From: Hyphomicrobiaceae bacterium
GTDB lineage: Bacteria > Pseudomonadota > Alphaproteobacteria > Rhizobiales > Ancalomicrobiaceae
Assembly: GCA_016793065.1 (NCBI GenBank)
Contig: JAEULV010000123.1
Location: 1-59,498, forward strand
DNA: 59,498 nucleotides
Direction of reading: 5' to 3'
Under the pieces are notes generated by a model, which was not told where the DNA came from, did no database searches, and saw nothing but the letters and a program-made list of their open reading frames with translations. This document shows, in pieces, positions 25,185 through 34,122 of the stretch (the first letter of the stretch is position 1; every line of letters starts with the position of its first letter). The position numbers and the translations under genes were made by a program.

Positions 25185-25835
25185 ATGGCGGAAGGTCGTG
25201 GCCGGCTGTCGTCGATCGAGCTGCTCGGCGAGGACTATGACGATATCCTCGCCTGGGCGGGGCAGGCATTGCGCGAGCGGTGTCAGTTGCAGACCGATAT
25301 CCTGGACGAGCTCAATCGTCGGCTCCAGGCGCGCGCCGAGGAGATCGGCGATACCGACTTCAAGCCGATTTCGCGCTCGGCATTCAGCCGATACAGCGTG
25401 CGGCTCGCTGGCATCGCGCGACGGCTTGAACACACGCGCGAAATCTCCCGTGTGCTGACCGACCGACTTCAGCCTGGCGACACCGACACAGTGACGATCG
25501 CGCTGGCCGAGGCCATCAAGACGACGGTCTTCGAAGCGATCGGCGAGGCCGGCGACGCCGGTCTCGGCATGATGGACCTGAATTTCGCGGCATCGGCGCT
25601 CAAGAGCGCTGTCGCCGCGCAAAAGACCAGCGCGGAGAACCGGCAGAAAATTGAAGCCGAGATTGCCCGCAAGGCGGATGAAGCGACGCGAGCCGCCGCC
25701 GCCGCGTTGGCCGAGCGCGCGGCGAATGCCGTCACCGCCGTGGCGACGGAGGCTGGCCTGTCGGCGGACACCATCGCGCAGCTGCGGCGTGACTTCCTTG
25801 GCATCCGGCCGAAGCCGGCGGAGCCCTCGGCATGA
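25185..25835 (+). CDS. small terminase subunit (Mu gp27-like, DUF3486)
   Basis: 216 aa. The start GRGRLSSIELLGEDYDDILAW and the central ISRSAFSRYSVRLAGIARRL are the DUF3486 signature. A long Ala-rich helix (residues 145-200) follows. It should recognise phage DNA and recruit the large terminase for headful packaging. It overlaps the large terminase by 4 bp. Confidence 0.92.
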   Translation: MAEGRGRLSSIELLGEDYDDILAWAGQALRERCQLQTDILDELNRRLQARAEEIGDTDFKPISRSAFSRYSVRLAGIARRLEHTREISRVLTDRLQPGDTDTVTIALAEAIKTTVFEAIGEAGDAGLGMMDLNFAASALKSAVAAQKTSAENRQKIEAEIARKADEATRAAAAALAERAANAVTAVATEAGLSADTIAQLRRDFLGIRPKPAEPSA

Positions 25836-27478
25836 TGAGCGCCGGCGAGCAACCCGTTCTGTCGCGCGACCCGGCGTCCCTGCCGGGGGAACTGCCGCGC
25901 GGCGCCGACCTGCCGGGCGATCACGACCCGCTTGCCGAGGGTGTGCTGATGGCACATCAGGCCGATTGGCTTGCCGACCTCAGCGACCTGAAGGCAGCGG
26001 CCAAGGGACGGCGGACCGGCATCACCTATGCCGAGGCGCTGGACAGCGCGATGACGGCCGCGTCGGCTCGTTCTGCCGGTGGGCAAAATGTGTTCTACAT
26101 CGGCGACACCAAGGACAAGGGCCGCGAGTACATTGGCTATGTGGCCCACTTTGCCCGCGTCGTTTCGCGCGAGCTGGCGTCGATCGAGGAATTCCTGTTC
26201 GAGGACGTCCGTGACGACGGATCGAGCAAGATGATTTCCGCCTATCGCGTGCGGTTCGCCTCGGGCTTCCGGGTCGAGGCGTTGTCGAGCCGACCCGAGA
26301 ATATTCGCGGCCTGCAAGGCACTGTCGTCATTGATGAGGCGGCGTTCCATCAGGATGTGCGCGGCGTGCTCGATGCCGTCAATGCGCTGCTGATCTGGGG
26401 CGGCAAGATCCGCGTCATCAGCTCGCATAATGGCGTGTTGAACCCGTTCAACGAGCTGATCCGTGAGGCCGAAGCCGGCAAGATCCCGTTCTCGGTCCAT
26501 CACATCCCGTTCGGGATGGCGGTCGCCAACGGGCTCTATCGCCGCGTCTGCCTGATGACCGGAAAGACCTGGTCGCCGGAGGCCGAGGCGGCCTGGGAAG
26601 GGCGCATCCGCGCCGCCTATGGTGCACGCACATCGGCGATGCGGCAGGAACTCGACGCGATTCCAGCCGACGCGGTCGGGGCGGCATTGACGCGGGTCCA
26701 GATCGAGGCCGCGACGCTCGCCAACGTGCCCATCGGGCGTTTGACGATGCCTGACGAGGCAAAGTCCGAATCGCCGGAGCGTCGCAGTGCCCGGTCTCGG
26801 GAGTGGTGCGAGCAGCACCTCGCCCCTGTGCTCAAGGGGCTGCCCAAGACGTTGCGGCACGTCGCGGGCCAGGATTTCGCCCGCACCGGTGACGTGTCGG
26901 CCATCATCATCCTGTCGATCGAGCCCGACACCGCGCGCGTCACCCGTCTCGTGGTCGAGATGCGCAATGTGCCGTTCGACCAGCAGCGCGAAATCCTGTT
27001 CTATATCCTGGAGCGGCTGCCCCGGTTCAGCGGGATCAAGCTCGATGCCACCGGCAATGGCGCCTATCTCGCCGAGGTGACGGCTCAAAAGTTCGGCGGC
27101 CTCGTGGAAGAGGTGAAGCTGTCGCGCGAGTGGTACGCCAAGAACGGCACGCCTTACGTCGATGCCATTGCTGGGCAGATGATGGGGCTGCCTGCCGATG
27201 AGGACATCATCACCGATCATCAGGCGCTGCAGTTTGTCGATCGCGGCATCATCAAGGTGCCGGACGGCCATCGGCTAAAGGGCACGGACGGCGAATTCCG
27301 CCACGGCGATACAGCCATCGCCGGCATGCTGGCCTACGCGGCGAGCCGCGATGTGCATCACGAATACGCCTACACGCCGGCGACGCCGCAGTCGGCGGCT
27401 GCGGATGGCGATGATGACGACGACGAGGGCGGCGGCTTTGTCATGCGCACGCTCCGGCGGATCAGGGGAGCATTGTGA
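25832..27478 (+). CDS. terminase large subunit (Mu gp28-like)
   Basis: 548 aa packaging motor. The N-terminal ATPase has the Mu gp28-type Walker A AAKGRRTGITYAEAL (about residues 54-68) and Walker B GTVVIDEAAFHQD. The C-terminal RNase-H-like nuclease starts at GQDFARTGDVSAIIIL and continues through SGIKLDATGNGAYLAE. Translation is coupled to the small subunit. It cleaves and pumps DNA into the prohead. Confidence 0.95.
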   Translation: MMSAGEQPVLSRDPASLPGELPRGADLPGDHDPLAEGVLMAHQADWLADLSDLKAAAKGRRTGITYAEALDSAMTAASARSAGGQNVFYIGDTKDKGREYIGYVAHFARVVSRELASIEEFLFEDVRDDGSSKMISAYRVRFASGFRVEALSSRPENIRGLQGTVVIDEAAFHQDVRGVLDAVNALLIWGGKIRVISSHNGVLNPFNELIREAEAGKIPFSVHHIPFGMAVANGLYRRVCLMTGKTWSPEAEAAWEGRIRAAYGARTSAMRQELDAIPADAVGAALTRVQIEAATLANVPIGRLTMPDEAKSESPERRSARSREWCEQHLAPVLKGLPKTLRHVAGQDFARTGDVSAIIILSIEPDTARVTRLVVEMRNVPFDQQREILFYILERLPRFSGIKLDATGNGAYLAEVTAQKFGGLVEEVKLSREWYAKNGTPYVDAIAGQMMGLPADEDIITDHQALQFVDRGIIKVPDGHRLKGTDGEFRHGDTAIAGMLAYAASRDVHHEYAYTPATPQSAAADGDDDDDEGGGFVMRTLRRIRGAL

Positions 27479-29073
27479 TGTGGGAGCGGATCCGCGAGGC
27501 CGCCCGCGTGCTGACGCGGGCAAAGCCGGACAAGGCGATGCTGGCGGAGGATCGCTCCGGGCCGACCACCACCGGCGTGCGGGCGGCCTATGACGGGATG
27601 CACCCGGCGCAGGGGCTGACGCCGCAGCGGCTGGCGCGCATCCTGCGCGAGGCGATCGACGGCGACCCGACCGCCTATCTGGCGCTGGCCGAGGACATGG
27701 AGGAGCGCGACCCGCACTATGCCGGCGTGCTCGGCATTCGCAAGCGGCAGGTGTCGGCCATCCCGATCACGGTGGAGGCGGCTTCCGACGCGACCGCCGA
27801 CGTCGCCGCCGCCGACCTGGTGCGCGAGGTGATCGCCCGCGACGTTTTCAGGCTGGAGCTGATCGACGTGCTCGATGCGGTGGGCAAGGGCTATTCGGTC
27901 ACCGAGATCATCTGGGACACGTCGGGCAAGCGCTGGCTGCCGGCGGCGCTGAAATGGCGCGATCCGCGCTGGTTCCAGTTCGATCCGCTCGATCTGGAGA
28001 CGCTCTACCGGCGCGGACCGGCCGGCCCGGAGCCGCTGGAGCCGGCGAAGTACATCATCCACATGGCCAAGGCCAAATCCGGCCTGCCGATCCGGGGCGG
28101 CATCGCCCGCCTGGTGGCGTGGACATTCCTGTTCAAGTCCTTCGATCTCAAGGACTGGGCGGTCTTTTGCGAGGCATATGGCCAGCCCCTCCGCATCGGC
28201 AAATATGGGCAGGCCGCAAGCGACGCCGACAAGGAGACGCTGCTGCGGGCGATCCGCGCCATCGGCTCGGATTTCGGCGCGATCATCCCCGACAGCATGG
28301 TGGTCGAGTTCGTCCAGGCGACGCTGTCAGGCTCGCTCGATCTCTATGAACGCAGGGCCAACTGGCTCGACCAGCAGACCAGCAAGGCCGTGCTCGGCCA
28401 GACCCAGACGACGGATGCCACCGCCGGCGGCTATGCGACCGCGAAGGTGCATGACGGGGTGCGCGGCGACATCGAGCAGGCTGACGCCGACCAGCTCGCC
28501 GCCACGCTCAACCGTGACCTGGTGCGGCCGGTCATCGACCTCAATCTCGGCCCGCCGAAGGGCGGGCGCTATCCGCGCCTGATCATCCGGCGGCCGGAGG
28601 CCGAGGACCTGACGGCGCTGGCGAGCAATCTCGAAAAGCTGGTGCCGCTCGGGCTCCAAGTGTCGGAGAGCTGGGTGCGTGACAAGTTCGGCGTGCCGGA
28701 TCCGGACGCGGGCGAGGACCTGCTGGCGCCGCGCGCGGCGCCGCCCACCGCGCCGGCCGACCCGGCGGCGCCGCCGGCGCCCGCCGATCCGTCAGGCAAG
28801 GCGGCGATGTCGCAGCTCTTCACCGCCCCGTCGCCGCGTGACGCGGTGGACGAGGCGGTGGCGGCGATCCTCGCCGACGAGGGCTGGGAGCGGATGGTGG
28901 CGCCGATGCTGACCGGGCTTGAGGCCCGGCTGGAGACGGTCACCAGCGAGGCGGAGCTGGCCCAGGTGCTGGCCGATCACCTCGCCGGCATGGACGTCGC
29001 CACGCTGGCGGAGACGCTGGCGCGGGCGCGATTCGCCGCGCGGATCTCGGGCGAGACGCGGGAGCCGCTATGA
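27478..29073 (+). CDS. portal protein (Mu gp29-like, DUF935)
   Basis: 531 aa. Typical DUF935 features are LTPQRLARILREAIDGDP, EERDPHYAGVLGIRKRQV, GKGYSVTEIIWD and the DNLxLG-like C-terminal region (LNLGPPKGGRYPRL). It forms the dodecameric portal at the head vertex. ATG 27478 overlaps the terminase stop; GTG 27475 is in frame. The tail after residue 420 is Ala/Pro-rich and then helical. Confidence 0.94.
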   Translation: MWERIREAARVLTRAKPDKAMLAEDRSGPTTTGVRAAYDGMHPAQGLTPQRLARILREAIDGDPTAYLALAEDMEERDPHYAGVLGIRKRQVSAIPITVEAASDATADVAAADLVREVIARDVFRLELIDVLDAVGKGYSVTEIIWDTSGKRWLPAALKWRDPRWFQFDPLDLETLYRRGPAGPEPLEPAKYIIHMAKAKSGLPIRGGIARLVAWTFLFKSFDLKDWAVFCEAYGQPLRIGKYGQAASDADKETLLRAIRAIGSDFGAIIPDSMVVEFVQATLSGSLDLYERRANWLDQQTSKAVLGQTQTTDATAGGYATAKVHDGVRGDIEQADADQLAATLNRDLVRPVIDLNLGPPKGGRYPRLIIRRPEAEDLTALASNLEKLVPLGLQVSESWVRDKFGVPDPDAGEDLLAPRAAPPTAPADPAAPPAPADPSGKAAMSQLFTAPSPRDAVDEAVAAILADEGWERMVAPMLTGLEARLETVTSEAELAQVLADHLAGMDVATLAETLARARFAARISGETREPL

Positions 29074-30395
29074 CGGTGCGGCTCGCCCCCCTGCCGCCGA
29101 CCGATGCGATCGCGGCGCTGGAAGCGCGCGGGCGCCAGCTGGCGCCGTCCTGGTCGTGGCAGGATCGGTGGGGCGAGGAGCACGCGGAGGCGTTCACGGT
29201 CGCCAAGTCGGCCGGGTTCGATGTCCTGAGAGACCTGTTTGAGGGGCTCTCAAGCGCGCTCAAAGAGGGCAAGACCGGTCGCGACTTCGCGCGGTCGATG
29301 ATGCCCGTCCTCGCCCAGAAAGGCTGGTGGGGGCGCAAGGAGGTGCTCAATCCGCGGACCGGCGAGCCGGAGGAGGTGCAGCTCGGCAGCCCGCGCCGGC
29401 TCCAGCTGATCTTCGACACCAACATGCGCGTCAGCCACGCGGCCGGCCATTGGGCGGCGTTCGAGCGCGGCAAGGCCGACCGGCCCTACTTGCGCTATGT
29501 CGCGCTGATGGATGGGCGCACCCGGCCGCTGCATGCGCGCTGGCACAATACCGTGCTGCCGGTCGATCACCCGTGGTTGGACACCCACGCCCCGCCCTGC
29601 GGCTGGAATTGCCGCTGCACGCTGCAGAGCCTGTCGGCGCGCGATATCGACCGGCTGCGGGCCGAGGGCGAGGTGCTGAGCCTTGAGGCGCCGGCGATCG
29701 AGTGGGATGCGTTCGAGCGGCGCGACGGAACGGTGGTCGAGGTGCCGCTCGGGATCGATCCCGGGTGGGCGCACAATCCGGGGCGCCATGGCGCCGAGGC
29801 GGCGGCGCACGCCGAGGCCATGGCGGACAGGCTGACCATGGCTCCGGCCTCGCTCGGGGCGGCGGCGGCGGATGAGTTCTGGCCGCCCAGGGCGCTGCCG
29901 GAGGCCTATGCATCATGGGTGGATGACGTCATTGCCGGTCGTCGCACCCTGCGGTCCGCCTGGACGGTCGGCGTGATGGGCCGATCCGACCTGGCCTTGC
30001 TGGCGGAGCATGGACTGCGGCCGTCCACGGCCGCGATCATGCTGAACGAGAAGCAATTGACCCACATGCTGCGGCCGTCCAAGACGGCGCGGGGAGAGGC
30101 GTTGCCTGTCGATCTGATCAGGGCGTTGCCCTATGCCCTGGGAGGGCCGCAAGCGGTCCTGATCGAGCGCGACATGCGCTCTGCAGGTATGTACCTGCCG
30201 AAGCTGATCTATGCGATCAGCCATCACGGGACGATTTACAAGATCGTGGTCCAGCTGGATTACGATGTAGCTCGATCGGCTCAGGACGGGGCTCGCGCGA
30301 AGTTTCAGCGCAATGTCATCATCACAGCGGCGCGCAGCAACCCTGTCGCCCTGTCCAACGCAGGGACATACACTATCATCAATGGGAGATTGTGA
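29070..30395 (+). CDS. MuF-type head morphogenesis protein with C-terminal toxin-like domain
   Basis: 441 aa. The N-terminal ~260 residues are Mu gp30 (F)/SPP1 gp7-like, ending in the signature HPWLDTHAPPCGWNCRCTLQ. From about residue 268 a separate domain follows: DEFWPPRALPEAY, then a strand/helix pattern including LNEKQLTHMLRPSKTARG, ending VIITAARSNPVALSN and GTYTIINGRL. This looks like the PBECR-type nuclease domains fused to MuF proteins in other phages. In those families the MuF-linked effector is thought to be packaged with the virion. The effector activity here is inferred. Confidence 0.9.
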   Translation: MTVRLAPLPPTDAIAALEARGRQLAPSWSWQDRWGEEHAEAFTVAKSAGFDVLRDLFEGLSSALKEGKTGRDFARSMMPVLAQKGWWGRKEVLNPRTGEPEEVQLGSPRRLQLIFDTNMRVSHAAGHWAAFERGKADRPYLRYVALMDGRTRPLHARWHNTVLPVDHPWLDTHAPPCGWNCRCTLQSLSARDIDRLRAEGEVLSLEAPAIEWDAFERRDGTVVEVPLGIDPGWAHNPGRHGAEAAAHAEAMADRLTMAPASLGAAAADEFWPPRALPEAYASWVDDVIAGRRTLRSAWTVGVMGRSDLALLAEHGLRPSTAAIMLNEKQLTHMLRPSKTARGEALPVDLIRALPYALGGPQAVLIERDMRSAGMYLPKLIYAISHHGTIYKIVVQLDYDVARSAQDGARAKFQRNVIITAARSNPVALSNAGTYTIINGRL

Positions 30396-30906
30396 GGCCG
30401 AGGGGAGCGCGATGTCCCATGCACCATCTCCGCTGCCAGGGCGGAGTACCGTGGTCGGAGCGCCTTTCCGATCTACCGGCCTCGGAGGCCGTTATGCCAC
30501 GGCGGCGACATCACCGCAAGGCACACGCCATCCACGCGCCTCGCACCCCCCTCAAAACCCCTTTAACGCCCGCGCAAACCGGCGCCGGGGCAGGCGAGCC
30601 GGGCGACGGCGGCAGGGGCGGCGATTAAGAGCCCAAAGAGCCGCCTGAGAACCGCCCCGGCGCGGTGGCGGCGATCGACACCCGGCCCGGCGGCGCGGGC
30701 GCCAGCCGCGCCCCCTGACGGCCTTGCCCCGGGGTGGCGGACCTGGCGGATGCCCGGCGCGGGCGGCCCGGGGGACTGGTCAGGGCCGGCCGACTGGCGT
30801 AGTGTCGCCGGCATCCCCTTCGCCGCCAATTCGCATCGCGGAATTACCGCCGCCCCGGACACCTGTCCGGGTGCCGACGCATGGCGCCGCCCGGCATGGT
30901 CGATCC
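30396..30906 (+). other. 511-bp gap between MuF and protease genes
   Basis: No convincing gene. It holds a late-control element at 30850-30876. A short frame near 30421 begins MHHLRCQGG, which faintly recalls the start of the Mu Com zinc-finger protein, but it lacks the CxxC pairs and cannot be followed as one frame. A GGAGG before ATG 30494 opens a 44-codon basic frame of doubtful meaning. Confidence 0.4.
30850..30876 (+). promoter_or_regulatory. late-operon control element, copy 2 (protease/capsid operon)
   Basis: Identical over 27 bp to 22389-22415, with the dyad CCCGGACA-CC-TGTCCGGG at 30854-30871 and GAATTACC just upstream. It lies 31 bp before the protease/scaffold start. In Mu, gene I has its own C-activated promoter at the equivalent place. 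Confidence 0.72.
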
Positions 30907-31962
30907 ATGCCGACACCGATCCGCCCACGCCTTGCCATTGCCGCTCACGCCGCCTCGCTTCCCGCCGGGGCCGTGGACGAGGGCGCATGGGTGCATCTGC
31001 TGCCGGCCGGGACTTTCAGCGGGCGGGATGGACGGGGGCCGTATGTAAGCGGATCGCGAGCGGCGATGGCCGCCATCATCGAGCGGTCGCTGGCGCGGGC
31101 CGGCGCCACCGAGATCGTCATCGACTACGATCACCAGTCGGTCTTCGCCGCCGTGCCCGGCGTTGGCGGTACCGCGCCGGCGGCGGGCTGGATCGCCCGG
31201 CTTGAGGCGCGCGACGACGGGATCTGGGCGCAGGTGCGCTGGACCGAGGCCGCGAGCGCCCGCATCCGCGCCGGCGAGTACCGCTACCTGTCGCCGGTCT
31301 ACACCCACGACGCCGCCGGCCATGTCGGCGTCGTGCTCAACGCCGGTCTCACCAACACCCCCAATCTGGATCTCGCCGGTGTGGTGACCGCCGGCGTGCT
31401 TTTCACCGACACCGACACCGAGGCAACAATGAAGACCATCGCGGCCAAGCTCGGGCTTGGCGACACGGCGGGCGAGGCCGATATCCTCGCCGCGATCGCG
31501 GCCATGCAGGCCGACCTCAAGGCGCTCGCCGATGCCGGCGGCGTCGCCGTCCAGTCCGGCGCGACGGCGATCGCCGCCGCCATCAAGGCCAAGGCCGCCG
31601 ACCCGTCGCGCTTCGTGCCGGTCGATCAGGTGGTGGCGGTGCAGAGCCAGCTGAAGGCGCTGCAGGACCAGATCGCGGCGCAGTCGGCGACCAGCGCCGT
31701 CGAGGCGGCGATGGCCGCCGGCAAGGTGGCGCCCGCCACCAAGGACTGGGCGGTCAGCTATGCGAAGCAGGACCCGGCCGGGTTCAAGGCGTTCGTCGAC
31801 GCCGCGCCGGTGATCGTGGCGCCGGGCGCCAAGACCGCCGCCGTGCCGCCGGGCGCGACGGGCGGCGGTGACCAGCTCTCCGCCGAGGAGATCGCCGTCT
31901 GCAAGCAGATGGGCCTCGATCAGGCGACCTATCTCAAGACCCGCAAGCAGGAGGCCGTCTGA
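30907..31962 (+). CDS. prohead protease / scaffold (Mu gp32-like, I/Z)
   Basis: 351 aa. The N-terminal ~165 residues are the Mu I-type protease: VHLLPAGTFSGRDGRGPYV, EIVIDYDHQS (likely catalytic region), AAGWIARLEARDDGIWAQVRWT, and RYLSPVYTHDAAGHV. The C-terminal half is an Ala/Gln/Lys helical scaffold. An internal in-frame ATG at 31429 preceded by GAGG could produce the scaffold alone, as with Mu gpZ. ATG 30907 fits the family N-terminus. Confidence 0.92.
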   Translation: MPTPIRPRLAIAAHAASLPAGAVDEGAWVHLLPAGTFSGRDGRGPYVSGSRAAMAAIIERSLARAGATEIVIDYDHQSVFAAVPGVGGTAPAAGWIARLEARDDGIWAQVRWTEAASARIRAGEYRYLSPVYTHDAAGHVGVVLNAGLTNTPNLDLAGVVTAGVLFTDTDTEATMKTIAAKLGLGDTAGEADILAAIAAMQADLKALADAGGVAVQSGATAIAAAIKAKAADPSRFVPVDQVVAVQSQLKALQDQIAAQSATSAVEAAMAAGKVAPATKDWAVSYAKQDPAGFKAFVDAAPVIVAPGAKTAAVPPGATGGGDQLSAEEIAVCKQMGLDQATYLKTRKQEAV

Positions 31963-32372
31963 TGGCTGCTCTGACCGCCCCGCGCTCGACCGTCGAGCGC
32001 TCCGGCACCACCCGGCAGCCGCCGGTGAAGGCCGCCACCGTGATCTTTCAGGGTTCGATGGTGGCCATCGACACCTCTGGCTGGGCCGTGCCGGCGGCGG
32101 CGACCTCGACGCTGAAGGTGATCGGCCGGGCCGAGGACACCGCCAGCAACGCCGCCGGCGCCAATGGCGACGTCGACGTGCGCGTCAGTGCCGGCATCTA
32201 TCGTTGGAGCAATTCCTCGGCCGGCGATGCCATCACCCGGGCCGACATCGGCGCCGACTGCTACGCCGTCGACGACCAGACGGTCGCCAAGACCTCCGCT
32301 ACCAACACCCGCCCGCGCGCGGGCAAGATCTTCGACGTCGACAGCCTCGGCGTCTGGGTCGATCACCGCTGA
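31962..32372 (+). CDS. putative head decoration protein
   Basis: 136 aa between the protease/scaffold and the major capsid gene. The pattern PVKAATVIFQGSMVAIDTSGWAV followed by small beta strands resembles DUF2190/decoration-type proteins that stabilise capsids. It starts 1 bp into the protease stop codon. The role is inferred from position. Confidence 0.75.
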   Translation: MAALTAPRSTVERSGTTRQPPVKAATVIFQGSMVAIDTSGWAVPAAATSTLKVIGRAEDTASNAAGANGDVDVRVSAGIYRWSNSSAGDAITRADIGADCYAVDDQTVAKTSATNTRPRAGKIFDVDSLGVWVDHR

Positions 32373-32384
32373 GAGGGCTGACAG

Positions 32385-33281
32385 ATGCTGATCAATTCGA
32401 CGACGCTCCGGTCGCTCTATACCGGCTTCTCCACCGTCTTCCAGGCGGGGTTCACCGGGGTCGCGCCGACCTATGCCCGGGTGGCGACGGTCGTGCCCTC
32501 CACCACCCGGTCCAACGAATATGGCTGGATGGGTGAAATCCCGCGCGTGCGGGAATGGCTCGGCGATCGCGTGGTGCAGAACCTCGGCACCTCCGACTAC
32601 ACGATCAAGAACCGCAAGTTCGAGCTGACCGTGGGCGTGAAGGCCGACGACATCGAGGACGACAATCTCGGCATCTACACGCCGATGTTCTCGGAACTCG
32701 GCCGCGCCGCCGCGTCGTTCCCGGACGAGCTGGTGTGGCCGGCGCTTGCCGCCGGCTTCACCACCAAGTGCTACGACGGCCAGTATTTCTTCGATACCGA
32801 TCATCCGGTCATCGGCGCCGACGGCGTCACGATCGGATCGGTGTCCAATTCGGGCGGCGGCGCCGGCGCGCCGTGGTTCCTGCTCGACATCAGCCGGGCG
32901 CTGAAGCCGCTGATCTGGCAGACGCGCAAGCCGCTCAGCAATCTCGTGCGGCTCGATCGCGACACCGACGCCAACATGTTCTTCGAGGGCAAGGCGGTCT
33001 ACGGCGTCGATGGTCGGTGCAATGTCGGCTACGGCCTGTGGCAGCTCGCCTATGGCTCGAAGCAGACGCTCGATGCGGCGGCCTACGAGGCGGCGCGCGT
33101 CGCGATGACCAGCATGAAGGGCGACCACGGACGTCCGCTCGGCATCCTGCCGAAGCTGCTGGTCGTCGGGCCGACGCTGGAAGGCGCGGCGCTCGACATC
33201 GTCGGCACCAAGACGCTGCCCGCCGGCGGCGACAACAAGTGGTACGGCACCGCTGAAGTGCTGGTCTGCCCGTGGCTGTAA
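32385..33281 (+). CDS. major capsid protein (Mu gpT-like)
   Basis: 298 aa. It matches Mu gp34: LRSLYTGFSTVFQAGFTG, EYGWMGEIPRVREWLGDR, YTIKNRKFELTVGVKADDIEDDNLGIY (in part), and KCYDGQYFFDTDHPV. The C-terminal PAGGDNKWYGTAEVLVCPWL ending is also typical. It forms the icosahedral shell. The next gene starts 10 bp before its stop. Confidence 0.95.
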   Translation: MLINSTTLRSLYTGFSTVFQAGFTGVAPTYARVATVVPSTTRSNEYGWMGEIPRVREWLGDRVVQNLGTSDYTIKNRKFELTVGVKADDIEDDNLGIYTPMFSELGRAAASFPDELVWPALAAGFTTKCYDGQYFFDTDHPVIGADGVTIGSVSNSGGGAGAPWFLLDISRALKPLIWQTRKPLSNLVRLDRDTDANMFFEGKAVYGVDGRCNVGYGLWQLAYGSKQTLDAAAYEAARVAMTSMKGDHGRPLGILPKLLVVGPTLEGAALDIVGTKTLPAGGDNKWYGTAEVLVCPWL

Positions 33282-33526
33282 AGCGCCAGGCGGACAGCGC
33301 GGCCGGCGAGACGCCGGTCGTGTCCGCCGCCGCCACCACGACGCCGACGGAGCCGGCGCTTACCCCCGCCGTGCGGATCACCACCCGGCGCGACGGGTTC
33401 CGCCGCTGCGGCGTCGCCCATGCCGCCGCGCCGGTCGACTATCCGGCCGGCGCCTGGTCGCCGGCGGAGCTCGACACGCTCCGGAGCGAGCCGGAGCTGG
33501 TGGTCGAGCTGGTCGACGGCGACTGA
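33272..33526 (+). CDS. Mu gp35 / HI1506-like protein
   Basis: 84 aa starting at GTG 33272. The second half (VRITTRRDGFRRCGVAHAA, FPAGAW-like YPAGAWSPAELDTLRSEPELVVEL) is the HI1506-related motif seen directly after the Mu capsid gene. The N-terminal 35 residues are low-complexity. Function unknown. Confidence 0.82.
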   Translation: MAVKRQADSAAGETPVVSAAATTTPTEPALTPAVRITTRRDGFRRCGVAHAAAPVDYPAGAWSPAELDTLRSEPELVVELVDGD

Positions 33527-33693
33527 GATACCACAGCGCGAGAGAGGGCGGCGGGAGCGGCGCCCTGGCTTGAAGAGGCACAAGGCCTCGCGGTGTGGCG
33601 CATCCCCTTCTGGCCGGCGGGAGGATGCAGGGCAAACCAAGCCGGCCCGAGACAGTGTCTCACCGCTCCCACCCTTTTCACCCCGAGGCCGTC
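33527..33693 (+). other. 167-bp gap with dyad between gp35-like and gp36-like genes
   Basis: No gene. It contains the short palindrome GAGACA-G-TGTCTC at 33649-33661, whose core GACA..TGTC recalls the late-operon dyads but with a different spacer and flanks. It could be an internal promoter or operator. Confidence 0.35.
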
Positions 33694-34122
33694 ATGACCT
33701 ATGCCACCCAACAGGACCTGATCGTTCGCTTCGGCGAGCGCGAGCTGATCCAGCGGACGGATCGGGCGCTGCCGCAGACGACGATCGACACGGACGTGGT
33801 GGCGCGGCATCTCGGCGATGCCGAGGCGCTGGTCGACGGCTATCTCGCCAAGGCGGCGACACTGCCGCTGGCCGCCATTCCGCCCGCCCTGACCAAGGTC
33901 ACCTGCGACATCGCCCGCTACTACCTCTGGGGCGAGACCGCCGAGCGGGACGGCCCGGTGCACCGCGCCCATGGCGAGGCGCTGCGCTGGCTGCGCGACG
34001 TCGCCGACGGCCGGATCCGGCTCGATGTCGGCGGTGAGCCCGTGGCCCAGCCGGGCGGCGGTGCGGTCAGCTACTCCGGGGCCGACCGGGTGTTCTCCCG
34101 CGACACTTTGAGGGGGATGTGA
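33694..34122 (+). CDS. head-tail connector protein (Mu gp36-like, DUF1320)
   Basis: 142 aa. The start TYATQQDLIVRFGERELIQRTD and IDTDVVARHLGDAEALVDGYLA, then TCDIARYYLW, are the DUF1320 signature. Such proteins act at the head-tail joining site. ATG 33694; the stop is used by the next start. Confidence 0.9.
   Translation: MTYATQQDLIVRFGERELIQRTDRALPQTTIDTDVVARHLGDAEALVDGYLAKAATLPLAAIPPALTKVTCDIARYYLWGETAERDGPVHRAHGEALRWLRDVADGRIRLDVGGEPVAQPGGGAVSYSGADRVFSRDTLRGM

Noticed and set aside
30412..30648. A com or mom gene after MuF
   Set aside because: Short frames start promisingly (MHHLRCQGG) but lack paired CxxC motifs, and no single frame gives a Com-like protein. No Mom-like acetyltransferase follows.
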